Assembly: GCA_937888905.1 (NCBI GenBank)
Contig: CALATA010000020.1
Location: forward strand, 62,001 to 126,000
Reading direction: 5' to 3'
Length of the DNA stretch: 64,000 nt
From: Terrimonas sp937888905
Lineage (GTDB): Bacteria > Bacteroidota > Bacteroidia > Chitinophagales > Chitinophagaceae
Shown here: piece after piece, positions 1-9,355 of the stretch
Layout: each line of letters starts with the position of its first letter
How positions within the stretch are numbered: the stretch's first letter is position 1
Translations under genes and position numbers: made by a program
The notes under the pieces: model-generated
What the model saw: only the letters and a program-made list of their open reading frames with translations
Databases searched by the model: none
Told to the model about the DNA's origin: nothing

Positions 1-495
1 AGTTATTCCACCGCACCGTATACCGTTCCGTATGGCGTGATTGTTCCGCCCGCCATCACGAATCTGCTGGCTCCGGTGCCGGCATCTGCTACGCATCTGG
101 GTCTCGCCACCTTACGCATGGAGCCTTGCTGGATGGCGCTCGGACAGGCCGCAGGTGTCGCCGCATCGCAACAGATCGATAAAAAAATACCTGTACAGCA
201 ATTACCCGTAAAGGCAATACAAGAAGAACTCATCAATCAACAATCAATCCTGATCTATTACCGCGACGTTACCACCAGTCATCCACAGTTCCGTGCCATT
301 CAGTTTGCAGGACTCAACGGTTACCTGCCGGGATGGGAAGCCAAACCGGATGAAGCAGTTTCTTCGAAGGAATTGAATGATTGGAACAAACGCTCCGGTC
401 TTTCGCTGAACAAACGCTTTAAGGCCGGTCAACACAAGAAGGCCGAAGTATTGCAATACATCTACGAACAAAAATTATCCCGTTCTTCCAAATAA
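1..495 (+). CDS. FAD-dependent oxidoreductase, C-terminal fragment
   Basis: The reading frame is open from the first base and ends at a TAA at 493-495, so the start lies outside the window. The visible residues APVPASATHLGLATLRMEP followed by WMALGQAAGVAA match the end of the FAD-binding core of the FAD_oxidored family. The complete gene at 5019-7025 has an equivalent stretch (ASHISYGSIRMEP, then FMVLGQSAALAA), so the two are paralogues. After that core this copy carries about 100 more residues, lysine-rich towards the end, in place of the golvesin-like domain of the other copy. It is followed 6 bases later by a GH92 gene, so it probably belongs to the same glycan-use operon. The substrate is unknown; members of this family often sit beside glycosidases in Bacteroidota. 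The family call is firm, the exact role is not. Confidence 0.85.
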   Translation, partial: SYSTAPYTVPYGVIVPPAITNLLAPVPASATHLGLATLRMEPCWMALGQAAGVAASQQIDKKIPVQQLPVKAIQEELINQQSILIYYRDVTTSHPQFRAIQFAGLNGYLPGWEAKPDEAVSSKELNDWNKRSGLSLNKRFKAGQHKKAEVLQYIYEQKLSRSSK

Positions 496-501
496 TCAAC
501 G

Positions 502-2871
502 ATGCGCCAGATTCTCCTTTGCCTGTTTTTTATTATCACCTCTTTCGTTGCTGATGCACAACAACCCCGTGAAGCGGTGGACTATATCGATCCCATGATC
601 GGCACTACCGAGGTACGGTGGATGCAATACCCCGGACCCTCCACACCTTTCAGCATGGTGAAGCTGAGCCCCGATAACAAAGAAGATGGCACACATGCCG
701 GTTACAATTATGCCACGAACAATATTGCCGGTTTCAGTCATATCCATAGCTGGGCAATGGCAGGTTTGCTGACCATGCCCACCAACGGCCCGCTGAAAGT
801 ACAACCCGGAAAGATCGATCAGCCCGATTCAGGCTACCGTTCAAGATTTGACCATGCGGATGAAAGAGCCTCTGTTGGTTATTACAGTGTATTGCTGAAA
901 GATTATGGCATAAAAGCGGAACTCACGAGCACCTGCCGCACCGGTTTTCAACGTTACACGTTTCCCGCCTCTTCCACCTCCCGTATTTTATTCGACCTGA
1001 AAATTCCGACCGAATATCCTTACGAAGTAGACTGGGCTTCGATTAAAAAGGTAAACGATTATGAGATCGAAGGTTTTTCCAAACAACAACTATTTAACTG
1101 GTTTGCCAGTTTGTCCAACGACTACACCATCTATTTTGTAGCAAGGGTCGATAAGCCCATGCGCTCATTCGGCACCTGGGTGAATCAGGACATCGATACC
1201 ATCAACAATTATAACTGGGGACATGGTGATGTGGGAGCGTTCATTGGTTTTCATACTACCGAAGGCGAGCAGATACAATTGAAAACAGGTATTTCGTTTG
1301 TGAGCATGGAAGAAGCGCGCAAAAACCTGGCAGCAGAATCCGATCCTTTCGGATGGGACTTTGAAGCAGTGCGTAACAAAGCACGCAGCGAGTGGGCGCA
1401 GATCGTAGACAAAATAGAAGTGGAAGGCGGAACAGAAGACGAGCGGAGAAAATTCTATACAAATTTTTATCGTGCCTATTGCTCCCGTACCACTTTCAGT
1501 GACGTTTCGGGCAAGTGGGTAGATATGTGTGAACAAATCCGTCAGCTCAATGATCCATCTTCACCCATGCTGGGCTCGGATGCATTCTGGGGTGCCCAGT
1601 GGAACCTCAATCAACTCTGGTCGCTGGTTACTCCGCGCGTAACGGCCAATTGGGTGCGGTCATTCCTGGAGATGTATGATAAGGGCGGATGGCTGCCCAA
1701 CGGACCAATCGGTCTTGAATATTGTGATATCATGGTGGGGCATCATGAGATGACGCTCATCAACAGTGCTTACCAGAAAGGCATCCGCGATTTTGATGCA
1801 CAGAAAGCATACGAGGCCATGCGCAAAAACCAGGATGTACAGGGCGAAGTGCATCCCTGCGGAGGACTCGTCGGCAACCGGCAACTCGATCTTTACAAGA
1901 AACTCGGGTATGTACCCGATGGCAGTAACTGGTCACGCTTTAAAGTATTTGGCTCACCGGATGAGGGACCGACATCCAACACCATCGATTATGCGTATGA
2001 CGATTGGAATGTGGCACAAATGGCCAAGGCGTTGGGTAAGGATGAAGACTATAATTATTTTATCAAAAGAGCTTATAACTACAAAAACGTATTCGATAGC
2101 ACGATTAGATATTTCCGGAGAAAAGATATCAATGGTAAATGGCTGGATTTTCATCTCGCGATGCGCGATGTAGAGAAGCCGCGGTATTCCTGGATGGGAT
2201 TTGTAGAAGGAAATGCTTTTCAATATTCCTTCTTCCTGCCGCATGATGTGAACGGGCTGATAGCGATGGTGGGCCGTGATTCGTTCAATGCGCGGCTGGC
2301 ACGTGGTTTTGAATACGGAGCCACGATGAATTTCCGTCAGCATGGAAGTCCCATGCCCGCCGTCAACCACGGTAATCAGCCGGGTATGCAGTCTGCCTAT
2401 TTATATAACTATTCCGGTAAACCCTGGCTTACGCAATATTGGGTGCGGGAGATCATCAACAAATATTACGGCCTCACTTCGCAACACGGCTGGCCCGGCG
2501 ATGAGGATGAAGGACAAGGCGGTGCCTGGCTGGTGATGAGCGCGATCGGTCTTTTTCAGATGGATGGTGGCGGGTCCACTAAACCCATCTACGAAATAGG
2601 GAGTCCGATATTCAGGAAGATCACTATTCACCTCGATGAAAAATATTATCCCGGCAAAACGTTCGTGATCGAAGCGAAAAATGTTTCGGATAAAAACAGG
2701 TATATCCGTTCAGCACGCTTGAATGGCCGCAAATTAAGCGCTCCCTGGTTTTATCATGAAGAACTCATTAAAGGGGGTAAACTGGAGTTGGAGATGAGCG
2801 CCACGCCCGATAAAAAGTGGGGCACCCGTCCGCAGGATGCGCCGCCGTCGATGTCCACGGAGGGAAGGTAG
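502..2871 (+). CDS. GH92 family alpha-mannosidase, secreted
   Basis: The 789-residue product has a Sec signal peptide (LFFIITSFVADAQQ) and the layout of glycoside hydrolase family 92, Ca-dependent exo-alpha-mannosidases that act on N-glycans and mannans in the periplasm or at the surface. The start shows the family opening YIDPMIGT. The catalytic-acid motif is EGNAFQYSFFLPHD near residue 570, followed by NHGNQP, the segment PWLTQYWVREI, and the acidic GDEDEGQ motif near residue 665. The block after GDEDEGQ reads GGAWLVMSAIGLFQMDGG, where most GH92 enzymes, including the one at 7028-9313, have S-W-Y-V-F-S-A-M-G-F-Y-P. This suggests a somewhat different substrate pocket, which is inference. The gene starts 6 bases after an FAD oxidoreductase and is followed by a repeat-rich gap, then an SGNH hydrolase. 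Confidence 0.93.
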   Translation: MRQILLCLFFIITSFVADAQQPREAVDYIDPMIGTTEVRWMQYPGPSTPFSMVKLSPDNKEDGTHAGYNYATNNIAGFSHIHSWAMAGLLTMPTNGPLKVQPGKIDQPDSGYRSRFDHADERASVGYYSVLLKDYGIKAELTSTCRTGFQRYTFPASSTSRILFDLKIPTEYPYEVDWASIKKVNDYEIEGFSKQQLFNWFASLSNDYTIYFVARVDKPMRSFGTWVNQDIDTINNYNWGHGDVGAFIGFHTTEGEQIQLKTGISFVSMEEARKNLAAESDPFGWDFEAVRNKARSEWAQIVDKIEVEGGTEDERRKFYTNFYRAYCSRTTFSDVSGKWVDMCEQIRQLNDPSSPMLGSDAFWGAQWNLNQLWSLVTPRVTANWVRSFLEMYDKGGWLPNGPIGLEYCDIMVGHHEMTLINSAYQKGIRDFDAQKAYEAMRKNQDVQGEVHPCGGLVGNRQLDLYKKLGYVPDGSNWSRFKVFGSPDEGPTSNTIDYAYDDWNVAQMAKALGKDEDYNYFIKRAYNYKNVFDSTIRYFRRKDINGKWLDFHLAMRDVEKPRYSWMGFVEGNAFQYSFFLPHDVNGLIAMVGRDSFNARLARGFEYGATMNFRQHGSPMPAVNHGNQPGMQSAYLYNYSGKPWLTQYWVREIINKYYGLTSQHGWPGDEDEGQGGAWLVMSAIGLFQMDGGGSTKPIYEIGSPIFRKITIHLDEKYYPGKTFVIEAKNVSDKNRYIRSARLNGRKLSAPWFYHEELIKGGKLELEMSATPDKKWGTRPQDAPPSMSTEGR

Positions 2872-3025
2872 GAGGCGTAAGGCGTAAGGTGTAGGGTAGT
2901 AAGTAGTAAGTAGTAAGTAATAAGTAGTAAGTAATAGTTAAAATAGCCTTATTGACGATTGACGATTCACCATTGACCATTGACCATTCACTATTCACCA
3001 TTCACTATTCACCCTTTTGAATTAT
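2872..3025. repeat. Intergenic short-tandem-repeat tract
   Basis: The gap between the GH92 and SGNH genes holds two runs of degenerate heptamers. The first (about 2893-2938) repeats AGTAAGT/AATAAGT. The second (about 2955-3012) repeats variants of ACCATTG, ACTATTC and ACCATTC. Similar runs occur near 40085-40130, 41001-41050 and 61462-61590. No open frame or terminator with a T run was seen. They look like dispersed non-coding repeats. Confidence 0.7.
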
Positions 3026-3029
3026 AAAC

Positions 3030-3767
3030 ATGGATCGTAAACATTTTATCCGGCAAACGGCCCTGCTGGCCGCCGCGCTGGCACCTGCAGGATGGGCAAA
3101 AGCCGGCGATCATTTCTCCAGTGAGCAGCCTGCCGAACCCGTTACCATCATCAACGCCGGCGTTAATGGCAACAATACCAAAAATCTGCTGCAGCGACTG
3201 GACACGGATTGCCTTGCGCACAAACCCGCGCTCACCATTCTGATGGTCGGAACCAACGACATGAACAATGGCAAGCATGTGCCCCTGCCGCAGTATAAAA
3301 CAAACTTGGAGAAACTGGCAGAACAGATCCAGGGTGCCGGCAGTAAATTGCTGATGATGACGATTCTTCCTTTTTATGAGCCTTATTTGCTGAGCCGTCA
3401 CCCGGCGGAGTTCTTTCAGCCGGAAGGACCGTCGGGCAGAAGAAAAGCTGTCAATGATACGATCCGCTCGGTGGCAGCGGCACGCAAAGCTTATTTCTTC
3501 GATATCGGAATGCCTTTTGAAAAAGTCGGCAAGATCGGAACCGAAGAAGACAGCCTGTTGCGCAACGAAGCCAATAGCCAGAAGCCCGATGGTGTACATC
3601 CTACGCGCAACGGTTACCGGTTCCTGGCACTGGCCGTTAGTCAATACCTTATTTGTCAAAACCTGAATGCCGGTAAAATCGTTTGCCTGGGCGATAGCAT
3701 CACCAAAGGTGACGGCAGTACAGACAAGGAAAGTTATCCGGCTTATCTTCAAAAACTACTCAGCTAA
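3030..3767 (+). CDS. SGNH/GDSL hydrolase with circularly permuted motif order
   Basis: The 245-residue product has an RQTALLAAALAPAGWA signal-like start and then the SGNH hydrolase blocks in an unusual order. Present are NAGVNGNNTKNLLQRL (block II, Gly), LMVGTNDM (block III, Asn, about residue 73), and DGVHPTRNGY (block V, Asp/His, about residue 190). The nucleophile block I, CLGDSITKGDG, normally the first motif, lies near residue 222, close to the C-terminus. All catalytic elements are therefore present but the Ser block is moved to the end, a circular permutation. AlgX/AlgJ-type proteins also carry the Asp/His before the Ser. SGNH enzymes in glycan loci are commonly esterases or deacetylases, so removal of acetyl groups before GH92 action is plausible but unproven. 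The gene lies between GH92 and MFS genes and is separated from the latter by 18 bases. Confidence 0.88.
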   Translation: MDRKHFIRQTALLAAALAPAGWAKAGDHFSSEQPAEPVTIINAGVNGNNTKNLLQRLDTDCLAHKPALTILMVGTNDMNNGKHVPLPQYKTNLEKLAEQIQGAGSKLLMMTILPFYEPYLLSRHPAEFFQPEGPSGRRKAVNDTIRSVAAARKAYFFDIGMPFEKVGKIGTEEDSLLRNEANSQKPDGVHPTRNGYRFLALAVSQYLICQNLNAGKIVCLGDSITKGDGSTDKESYPAYLQKLLS

Positions 3768-3785
3768 GAAGGGCTTTAAATTTTT

Positions 3786-5009
3786 ATGAAAAAAAAATCA
3801 ACACTCCGTCCGTTATTGTCCGTTCCTGTTATCGTGGCAGCCCTCGGCTATTTCGTAGATATTTATGATCTGCTTTTGTTCAGTATTGTCCGTATCCCCA
3901 GCCTGCGGTCATTGAATGTTGCGGAAGATCAGTTGCTGGATCAGGGTGTGTTCCTGATCAATATGCAAATGCTGGGCATGCTCATCGGTGGCGTGTTCTG
4001 GGGCGTGCTGGGTGATAAAAAAGGAAGGCTTTCTGTTTTGTTCGGTTCTATCTTATTGTATTCCCTCGCAAACATCGCCAATGGTTTTGTTACCACGATC
4101 GATCAATACGCTTTGCTCCGGTTTATTGCGGGTATTGGCCTCGCAGGTGAATTGGGGGCAGGCATCACACTGGTTGCGGAAATACTTCCAAAAAATATCC
4201 GCGGATATGGTACAACCATTGTAGCGTCCGTGGGTGTGCTGGGTGCGGTACTGGCCTATTTCGTAGCAGATATGTACGACTGGCGCATTGCTTATTTCAT
4301 CGGCGGCGGGCTGGGATTGCTGCTGCTGATCTTGCGATTCAATGTGTTTGAATCCGGAATTTTCAAGGAAGTAAAAGAGCGGTCGACACAGCGTGGCAAC
4401 TTCTTTTCGTTGTTTACTTCAAGGAAGAGATTTATGAAATACCTGCGCTGCATCCTGATCGGTTTACCTATCTGGTTTGTGATCGGCATTCTCATTACTT
4501 TTTCGCCCGAGTTTGCACAGGCTATCGGACTTACTACACCTGTAGATGCAGGGAAAGCCGTCATGTTTGCTTATATCGGTCTTTCGCTCGGTGACATGAG
4601 CAGCGGATTGTTAAGCCAGTATTTAAAGAGCCGCCGAAAAACAGTATTGATCTTTGTTTTGCTCACTTCTGCGGCCATGGCTATTTATTTATGCCAACGT
4701 TCGCCGAGCACAACTGTTTTCTATGGACTTTGTCTCCTGCTGGGATATGCCATTGGTTATTGGGCTTTGTTCGTGACCATCGCGGCGGAGCAGTTCGGTA
4801 CCAATCTTCGTGCAACGGTTGCTACTACTGTTCCCAATTTCGTTCGTGGCAGCGTCAATGTATTCACACCGTTGTTCCTGTTGGGCGCACAACATTTCGG
4901 ACGGCTGGGTTCCGCCGGATTGATCGGAGGTGTTGCCATATTACTGGCCTTGTCGGCTCTGTGGAAAATGGAAGAAACCTTTACCCGCGATTTGAATTAT
5001 ACAGAATAA
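3786..5009 (+). CDS. MFS transporter (metabolite:H+ symporter type)
   Basis: The 407-residue protein is almost wholly hydrophobic, with about 12 membrane segments. It carries the loop 2-3 signature GVLGDKKGRLSVLFGS and a second conserved stretch GIGLAGELGAGITLVAEILP, both typical of the major facilitator superfamily. The opening (ALGYFVDIYDLLLFSIV) and the residues IRGYGTTIVASVGVLGAV resemble the sugar/metabolite:proton symporter branch. It sits 18 bases after the SGNH hydrolase and 9 bases before an FAD oxidoreductase, within the GH92 operon, so it probably imports the sugar or sugar acid released by the operon enzymes across the inner membrane. The substrate cannot be read from sequence. 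Confidence 0.88.
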   Translation: MKKKSTLRPLLSVPVIVAALGYFVDIYDLLLFSIVRIPSLRSLNVAEDQLLDQGVFLINMQMLGMLIGGVFWGVLGDKKGRLSVLFGSILLYSLANIANGFVTTIDQYALLRFIAGIGLAGELGAGITLVAEILPKNIRGYGTTIVASVGVLGAVLAYFVADMYDWRIAYFIGGGLGLLLLILRFNVFESGIFKEVKERSTQRGNFFSLFTSRKRFMKYLRCILIGLPIWFVIGILITFSPEFAQAIGLTTPVDAGKAVMFAYIGLSLGDMSSGLLSQYLKSRRKTVLIFVLLTSAAMAIYLCQRSPSTTVFYGLCLLLGYAIGYWALFVTIAAEQFGTNLRATVATTVPNFVRGSVNVFTPLFLLGAQHFGRLGSAGLIGGVAILLALSALWKMEETFTRDLNYTE

Positions 5010-5018
5010 AATCATCAC

Positions 5019-7025
5019 ATGAAAAGAAGCACTTTTTTGATTTGCCTGCTGGTGGTTGTATTCAATGCAACTGCCCGGAAAGTATATGATATCTGTATTT
5101 ACGGCGGTACCTCAGCCGGTGTGATAGCGGCGTACACGGCGAAGAAACAGGGCAAGACAGTGCTGCTGATAGAACCAGGCAGCCGTCTTGGCGGCCTTTC
5201 ATCCGGCGGGTTGGGTTATACCGATATTGGTAACAAATATGCCGTAACGGGATTGGGAATCGACTTTTACCGCCGGTTGGGAAAACATTACGGACAGTTC
5301 GAGTCATGGATTTTTGAACCATCTGTTGCGGAGAAAACATTCCATCAATATATCCGCGAAGCGAATGTGGAAGTGTTGTATCGGCATCGTATTGTATCTG
5401 CCAGCAAAGAAGGAACACAGATAAGATCGATCATTCTGGAGAATGTAACGGTATCTCCCGTTGCCACTAAAACAATTACCGCCCGCGTGTTCATCGATTG
5501 CAGTTATGAAGGCGATCTGATGGCCAGGGCAGGCGTTTCGTATATCGTGGGACGTGAAGCCGGCAGCATTTATAATGAATCTTTCAACGGTGTGCAGGTG
5601 CAGCCCTCGAAAACACCGCAGCGCGGCAACCAGATCCCTGACGGTGTGGATCCGTATAAAGTTCCCGGGGACCCTTCAAGCGGATTGTTGTGGGGTATCA
5701 GCGACACGGTGCTGGCACCGATCGGCAGTGGCGACAATCATGTACAGGCGTATAATTTTCGCATTTGCCTCACCAACGATCCCGCTAACCGCATTCCCAT
5801 CACCAAACCACCTGGTTATGATTCCAGCCGGTATGAAATCTTACCGCGTTATATCGCCCGTTTGACCGTGCAGGACGATATCCGCGAAATACTCAAGTTT
5901 GACCTGATGCCCAATCACAAGACGGATATCAACAACGGTGGCGGCTTTTCTACCGATATGATCGGCATGAACTGGGCTTATCCGGATGGTGATTATGCTA
6001 CGCGTGCACGCATTCAAAAAGAACATGAGTTGTATAACAAAGGGCTGCTGTATTTTATCGGGCATGATCCGAGGATACCCGCGCCCATCCGCCATTTCAT
6101 GCTCGACTGGGGATATCCGAAAGATGAATACACCGACAACGGTCACTGGAGTCCGCAGATGTATGTGCGCGAAGCACGACGCATGATCGGTGAGTATGTG
6201 ATGACCCAGGCCAACTGCCAATCGAAAGTGGTGGTGAATGATGGGATCGGAATGGCCGCTTACGGTATGGATTCTCACAACACACAGCGGCTCGTAATAA
6301 ACGGGATGGTGAAAAATGAAGGCGATGTGGAAGAAGGCGGTTTATCACCTTACCCGATCTCCTACCGCTCGCTGGTACCGAAACGTACACAATGTACTAA
6401 CCTGCTGGTGCCGGTCTGTCTCTCTGCCAGTCATATCAGTTACGGATCGATCCGCATGGAACCTGTGTTCATGGTGCTGGGGCAATCGGCTGCGCTGGCT
6501 GCCGTTCAGGCCATCAATAAAAAAACGGATGTACAGTCGGTGGACGTAGCACAATTGCAACAACAATTAAAAACGGATCCTTTATCCAATGGCACACAAC
6601 CGGAGATACTGGTCGATAATACAGATTCGTCGCGCATAAAAGTAAGCGGACGCTGGTCGGTAAAAAAAGGCGGCACTTACGGTCCGGATGCGTTGTATGC
6701 ATCGGTGCAGGATCAGTCAAGGTCTGTTACCTTTACACCTGCTGTCGCGAAGGCAGGTGAGTACGCGATATACACTTACGTCTTACCCAAAATATCCAAA
6801 GCTTCTGCGGTTACCAACTGGGAAGTATTTGATGGAAAAAATAAAAAAGAAATCACGATCCGCCTGGCCGATGTGATCGTAAACGGACAAACCAATGGTG
6901 AGTGGGTATCACTGGGAACCTGGCAATTGCCGGCAGGAGATAAAGCCACCGTTACGGTGACAAATAAAAATGCCAATGGTACTATTGTAGCGGACGCGGT
7001 GCTGCTGGTACCGGTAAAAAAATAA
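5019..7025 (+). CDS. FAD-dependent oxidoreductase with golvesin-like C-terminal domain
   Basis: The 668-residue protein has a short signal-like start (FLICLLVVVFNATA). It then has a Rossmann dinucleotide-binding motif ICIYGGTSAGVIAAYTAKKQ and the FAD-contact segment RLGGLSSGGLGYTD, as in the FAD_oxidored family. The core ends around residue 510. After residue about 525 a separate beta-rich domain begins (ILVDNTDSSRIKVSGRW, then YAIYTYVLPK and ADAVLLVPV), resembling the golvesin/xanthan-lyase C-terminal domain often attached to Bacteroidota carbohydrate enzymes. It is paralogous to the fragment at 1-495. The gene is 9 bases after the MFS gene and 2 bases before the second GH92 gene. A role in oxidising a sugar unit or a substituent on it is likely; the reaction is not known. 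Confidence 0.87.
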   Translation: MKRSTFLICLLVVVFNATARKVYDICIYGGTSAGVIAAYTAKKQGKTVLLIEPGSRLGGLSSGGLGYTDIGNKYAVTGLGIDFYRRLGKHYGQFESWIFEPSVAEKTFHQYIREANVEVLYRHRIVSASKEGTQIRSIILENVTVSPVATKTITARVFIDCSYEGDLMARAGVSYIVGREAGSIYNESFNGVQVQPSKTPQRGNQIPDGVDPYKVPGDPSSGLLWGISDTVLAPIGSGDNHVQAYNFRICLTNDPANRIPITKPPGYDSSRYEILPRYIARLTVQDDIREILKFDLMPNHKTDINNGGGFSTDMIGMNWAYPDGDYATRARIQKEHELYNKGLLYFIGHDPRIPAPIRHFMLDWGYPKDEYTDNGHWSPQMYVREARRMIGEYVMTQANCQSKVVVNDGIGMAAYGMDSHNTQRLVINGMVKNEGDVEEGGLSPYPISYRSLVPKRTQCTNLLVPVCLSASHISYGSIRMEPVFMVLGQSAALAAVQAINKKTDVQSVDVAQLQQQLKTDPLSNGTQPEILVDNTDSSRIKVSGRWSVKKGGTYGPDALYASVQDQSRSVTFTPAVAKAGEYAIYTYVLPKISKASAVTNWEVFDGKNKKEITIRLADVIVNGQTNGEWVSLGTWQLPAGDKATVTVTNKNANGTIVADAVLLVPVKK

Positions 7026-7027
7026 TC

Positions 7028-9313
7028 ATGATGAAGAAAACGCTGTTTTTGTTTTTGCTGCTGCCGTCCCTGTTACATGCGCAGGTAAGCCGCACGAAAA
7101 ATGTAGTGGATCATGTCAATCCATTGATGGGTACGGCATCGAAACATGAGTTCTCCAATGGCAATACCTATCCGGCGATAGCCCTGCCATGGGGCATGAA
7201 CTTCTGGACACCGCAGACCGGGCCAATGGGTAATGGTTGGGCCTATACCTATGACTCGAGCAGGATCGTTGGTTTCAAACAAACGCACCAGCCGTCACCC
7301 TGGATCAACGATTACGGCCAGTTTGCCCTGATGCCGGCTACAGGTAAGTTGGTTTTTAAAGAAACCGATCGTGCAAGCTGGTTCTCGCACAAGGCTGAAG
7401 AATCCAGGCCTTATTACTACAAGGTATATCTCGCCGATCATGATGTGGTAACCGAGATAACACCAACTGAGCGCGCAGCATTTTTCCGGTTTACCTATCC
7501 GCAGACGGACAGTGCTTTCCTGGTGATCGATGCGCTGGATAAAGGATCATTCATCCGGATTTTACCCGAACAACGCCGTATCGAAGGTTATACCACCCGC
7601 AACCGCGGTGGCGTACCCGATGATTTTAAAAACTATTTCGTCATTCAGCTCGATCAACCTTTCACCGCTTCCTGGATTTACCAGGATGGCAAGCTGGTGC
7701 CGGGCGCGGGAGAAAAGCAGGCCAAACATACCGGAGCCGTTATTGGTTTCAAAACCATGCGCGGTCAGCAGGTGCAGGCGCGTGTGTCTTCATCCTTCAT
7801 CAGCCAGGAACAGGCGGCACTCAATCTTCAGCGCGAGATCGGCAGCAAAAGCTTTGACGAGATAAAAACAACGGCCAAAGCAAGATGGAATGAAGTGTTA
7901 GGCAAAGTGGATGTAGAAGGTGGTTCCGTGGATCAACTGCGCACATTCTATTCCTGTCTTTACCGCAGTGTATTATTTCCCCAAAAACATTATGAACTGG
8001 ATGCTTCCGGTAAGCCCGTGCATTACAGTCCTTATAATGGGAAAACACTTCCCGGTTATCTTTATGCAGGTACGGGTTTTTGGGATACGTTCCGCTCACT
8101 TTATCCATTGCTGAATTTGCTTTATCCGTCGATCAATGCGGAGATGCAGGAAGGTCTGGTGAATGCTTACAAAGAAGGCGGGTGGCTGCCGGAGTGGAGC
8201 AGTCCCGGTTACCGCAACAGCATGATCGGTAATAATTCAGCTTCCGTTGTGGCGGATGCCTATCTCAAAGGTTTACGCGGCTATGATATTCAGACGCTCT
8301 ACGAAGGCATCCTCAAAAGCACAAATAATGAAGGGCCGCTGACAGCGGTGGGGCGCAAAGGCGTTTCATTTTACAATGAACTCGGCTATGTCCCCTATGA
8401 TGTCAATATCAATGAAAATGCGGCGCGTACCTTGGAATATGCATACGACGATTTCACCATCTGGCAATTGGCAAAAGCATTGAAACGCCCGCAGGCAGAG
8501 ATAGACCTGTTTGCCAAAAGAAGCCAGAACTACCGTCATCTCTATGACCCCTCCACCAAATTGATGCGTGGTAAAAACAAGGACGGGAATTTTCAATCTC
8601 CTTTCAATCCGTTTAAATGGGGTGATGCATTTACAGAAGGGAATAGCTGGCATTATACATGGAGCGTGTTTCATGATATACAGGGCCTGGTCGACCTGAT
8701 GGGCGGCAGAAAATCATTTATACAAATGCTGGATTCTGTATTCAAAATGCCACCAGTATTTGACGAGAGTTATTACAAAAAAGTAATTCATGAAATACGC
8801 GAGATGCAGGTGATGAATATGGGACAATATGCGCACGGCAATCAGCCCATTCAGCACATGATTTATCTCTACAACTATGCCGGCGAACCCTGGAAAACCC
8901 AGTATTGGGTAAGAGAAGTGATGAATAAACTATACCTGCCGCAACCGGATGGTTATTGCGGTGATGAAGACAACGGACAAACTTCGTCCTGGTATGTATT
9001 TTCTGCCATGGGATTTTATCCGGTATGTCCCGGTACGGATCAATACGTGATCGGTGCGCCGTTATTTAAGAAGATACGTTTGCAATTGGAAAATGGAAAG
9101 CAGATCGAGATCAATGCACCTGCTGTCAATGGAAATAATTTATATGTGCAGTCGCTGAAGGCCAACGGCCGGTTACATACAAATAATTGGCTGAGTCATG
9201 CCGCCTTGATGAAAGGTATGCGTCTTGATTTTATTATGCAGGCACAACCCGATCTTAAGCGCGGCACATCGCAGGCTGCTGCGCCTTATTCCATGTCCGC
9301 GCCTCAAAAGTGA
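7028..9313 (+). CDS. GH92 family alpha-mannosidase, secreted
   Basis: The 761-residue protein begins with a Sec signal (LFLFLLLPSLLHAQ). It has the canonical GH92 motifs: VNPLMGT near the N-terminus, the catalytic-acid motif FTEGNSWHYTW near residue 537, HGNQPIQHMIYLYNYAGEPW, and GDEDNGQTSSWYVFSAMGFY near residue 644. It therefore fits the family consensus better than the copy at 502-2871, and the pair may split linkage or position specificity. The start codon lies 2 bases after the FAD oxidoreductase stop, indicating translational coupling. It is expected to trim terminal mannose from a glycan, with the product handled by the downstream ROK kinase and the MFS transporter; this pathway is inferred from context. 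Confidence 0.94.
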   Translation: MMKKTLFLFLLLPSLLHAQVSRTKNVVDHVNPLMGTASKHEFSNGNTYPAIALPWGMNFWTPQTGPMGNGWAYTYDSSRIVGFKQTHQPSPWINDYGQFALMPATGKLVFKETDRASWFSHKAEESRPYYYKVYLADHDVVTEITPTERAAFFRFTYPQTDSAFLVIDALDKGSFIRILPEQRRIEGYTTRNRGGVPDDFKNYFVIQLDQPFTASWIYQDGKLVPGAGEKQAKHTGAVIGFKTMRGQQVQARVSSSFISQEQAALNLQREIGSKSFDEIKTTAKARWNEVLGKVDVEGGSVDQLRTFYSCLYRSVLFPQKHYELDASGKPVHYSPYNGKTLPGYLYAGTGFWDTFRSLYPLLNLLYPSINAEMQEGLVNAYKEGGWLPEWSSPGYRNSMIGNNSASVVADAYLKGLRGYDIQTLYEGILKSTNNEGPLTAVGRKGVSFYNELGYVPYDVNINENAARTLEYAYDDFTIWQLAKALKRPQAEIDLFAKRSQNYRHLYDPSTKLMRGKNKDGNFQSPFNPFKWGDAFTEGNSWHYTWSVFHDIQGLVDLMGGRKSFIQMLDSVFKMPPVFDESYYKKVIHEIREMQVMNMGQYAHGNQPIQHMIYLYNYAGEPWKTQYWVREVMNKLYLPQPDGYCGDEDNGQTSSWYVFSAMGFYPVCPGTDQYVIGAPLFKKIRLQLENGKQIEINAPAVNGNNLYVQSLKANGRLHTNNWLSHAALMKGMRLDFIMQAQPDLKRGTSQAAAPYSMSAPQK

Positions 9314-9355
9314 CGGGCCTGTTAAACCGAATTACGAGAAGAAAAAACCTGATCC

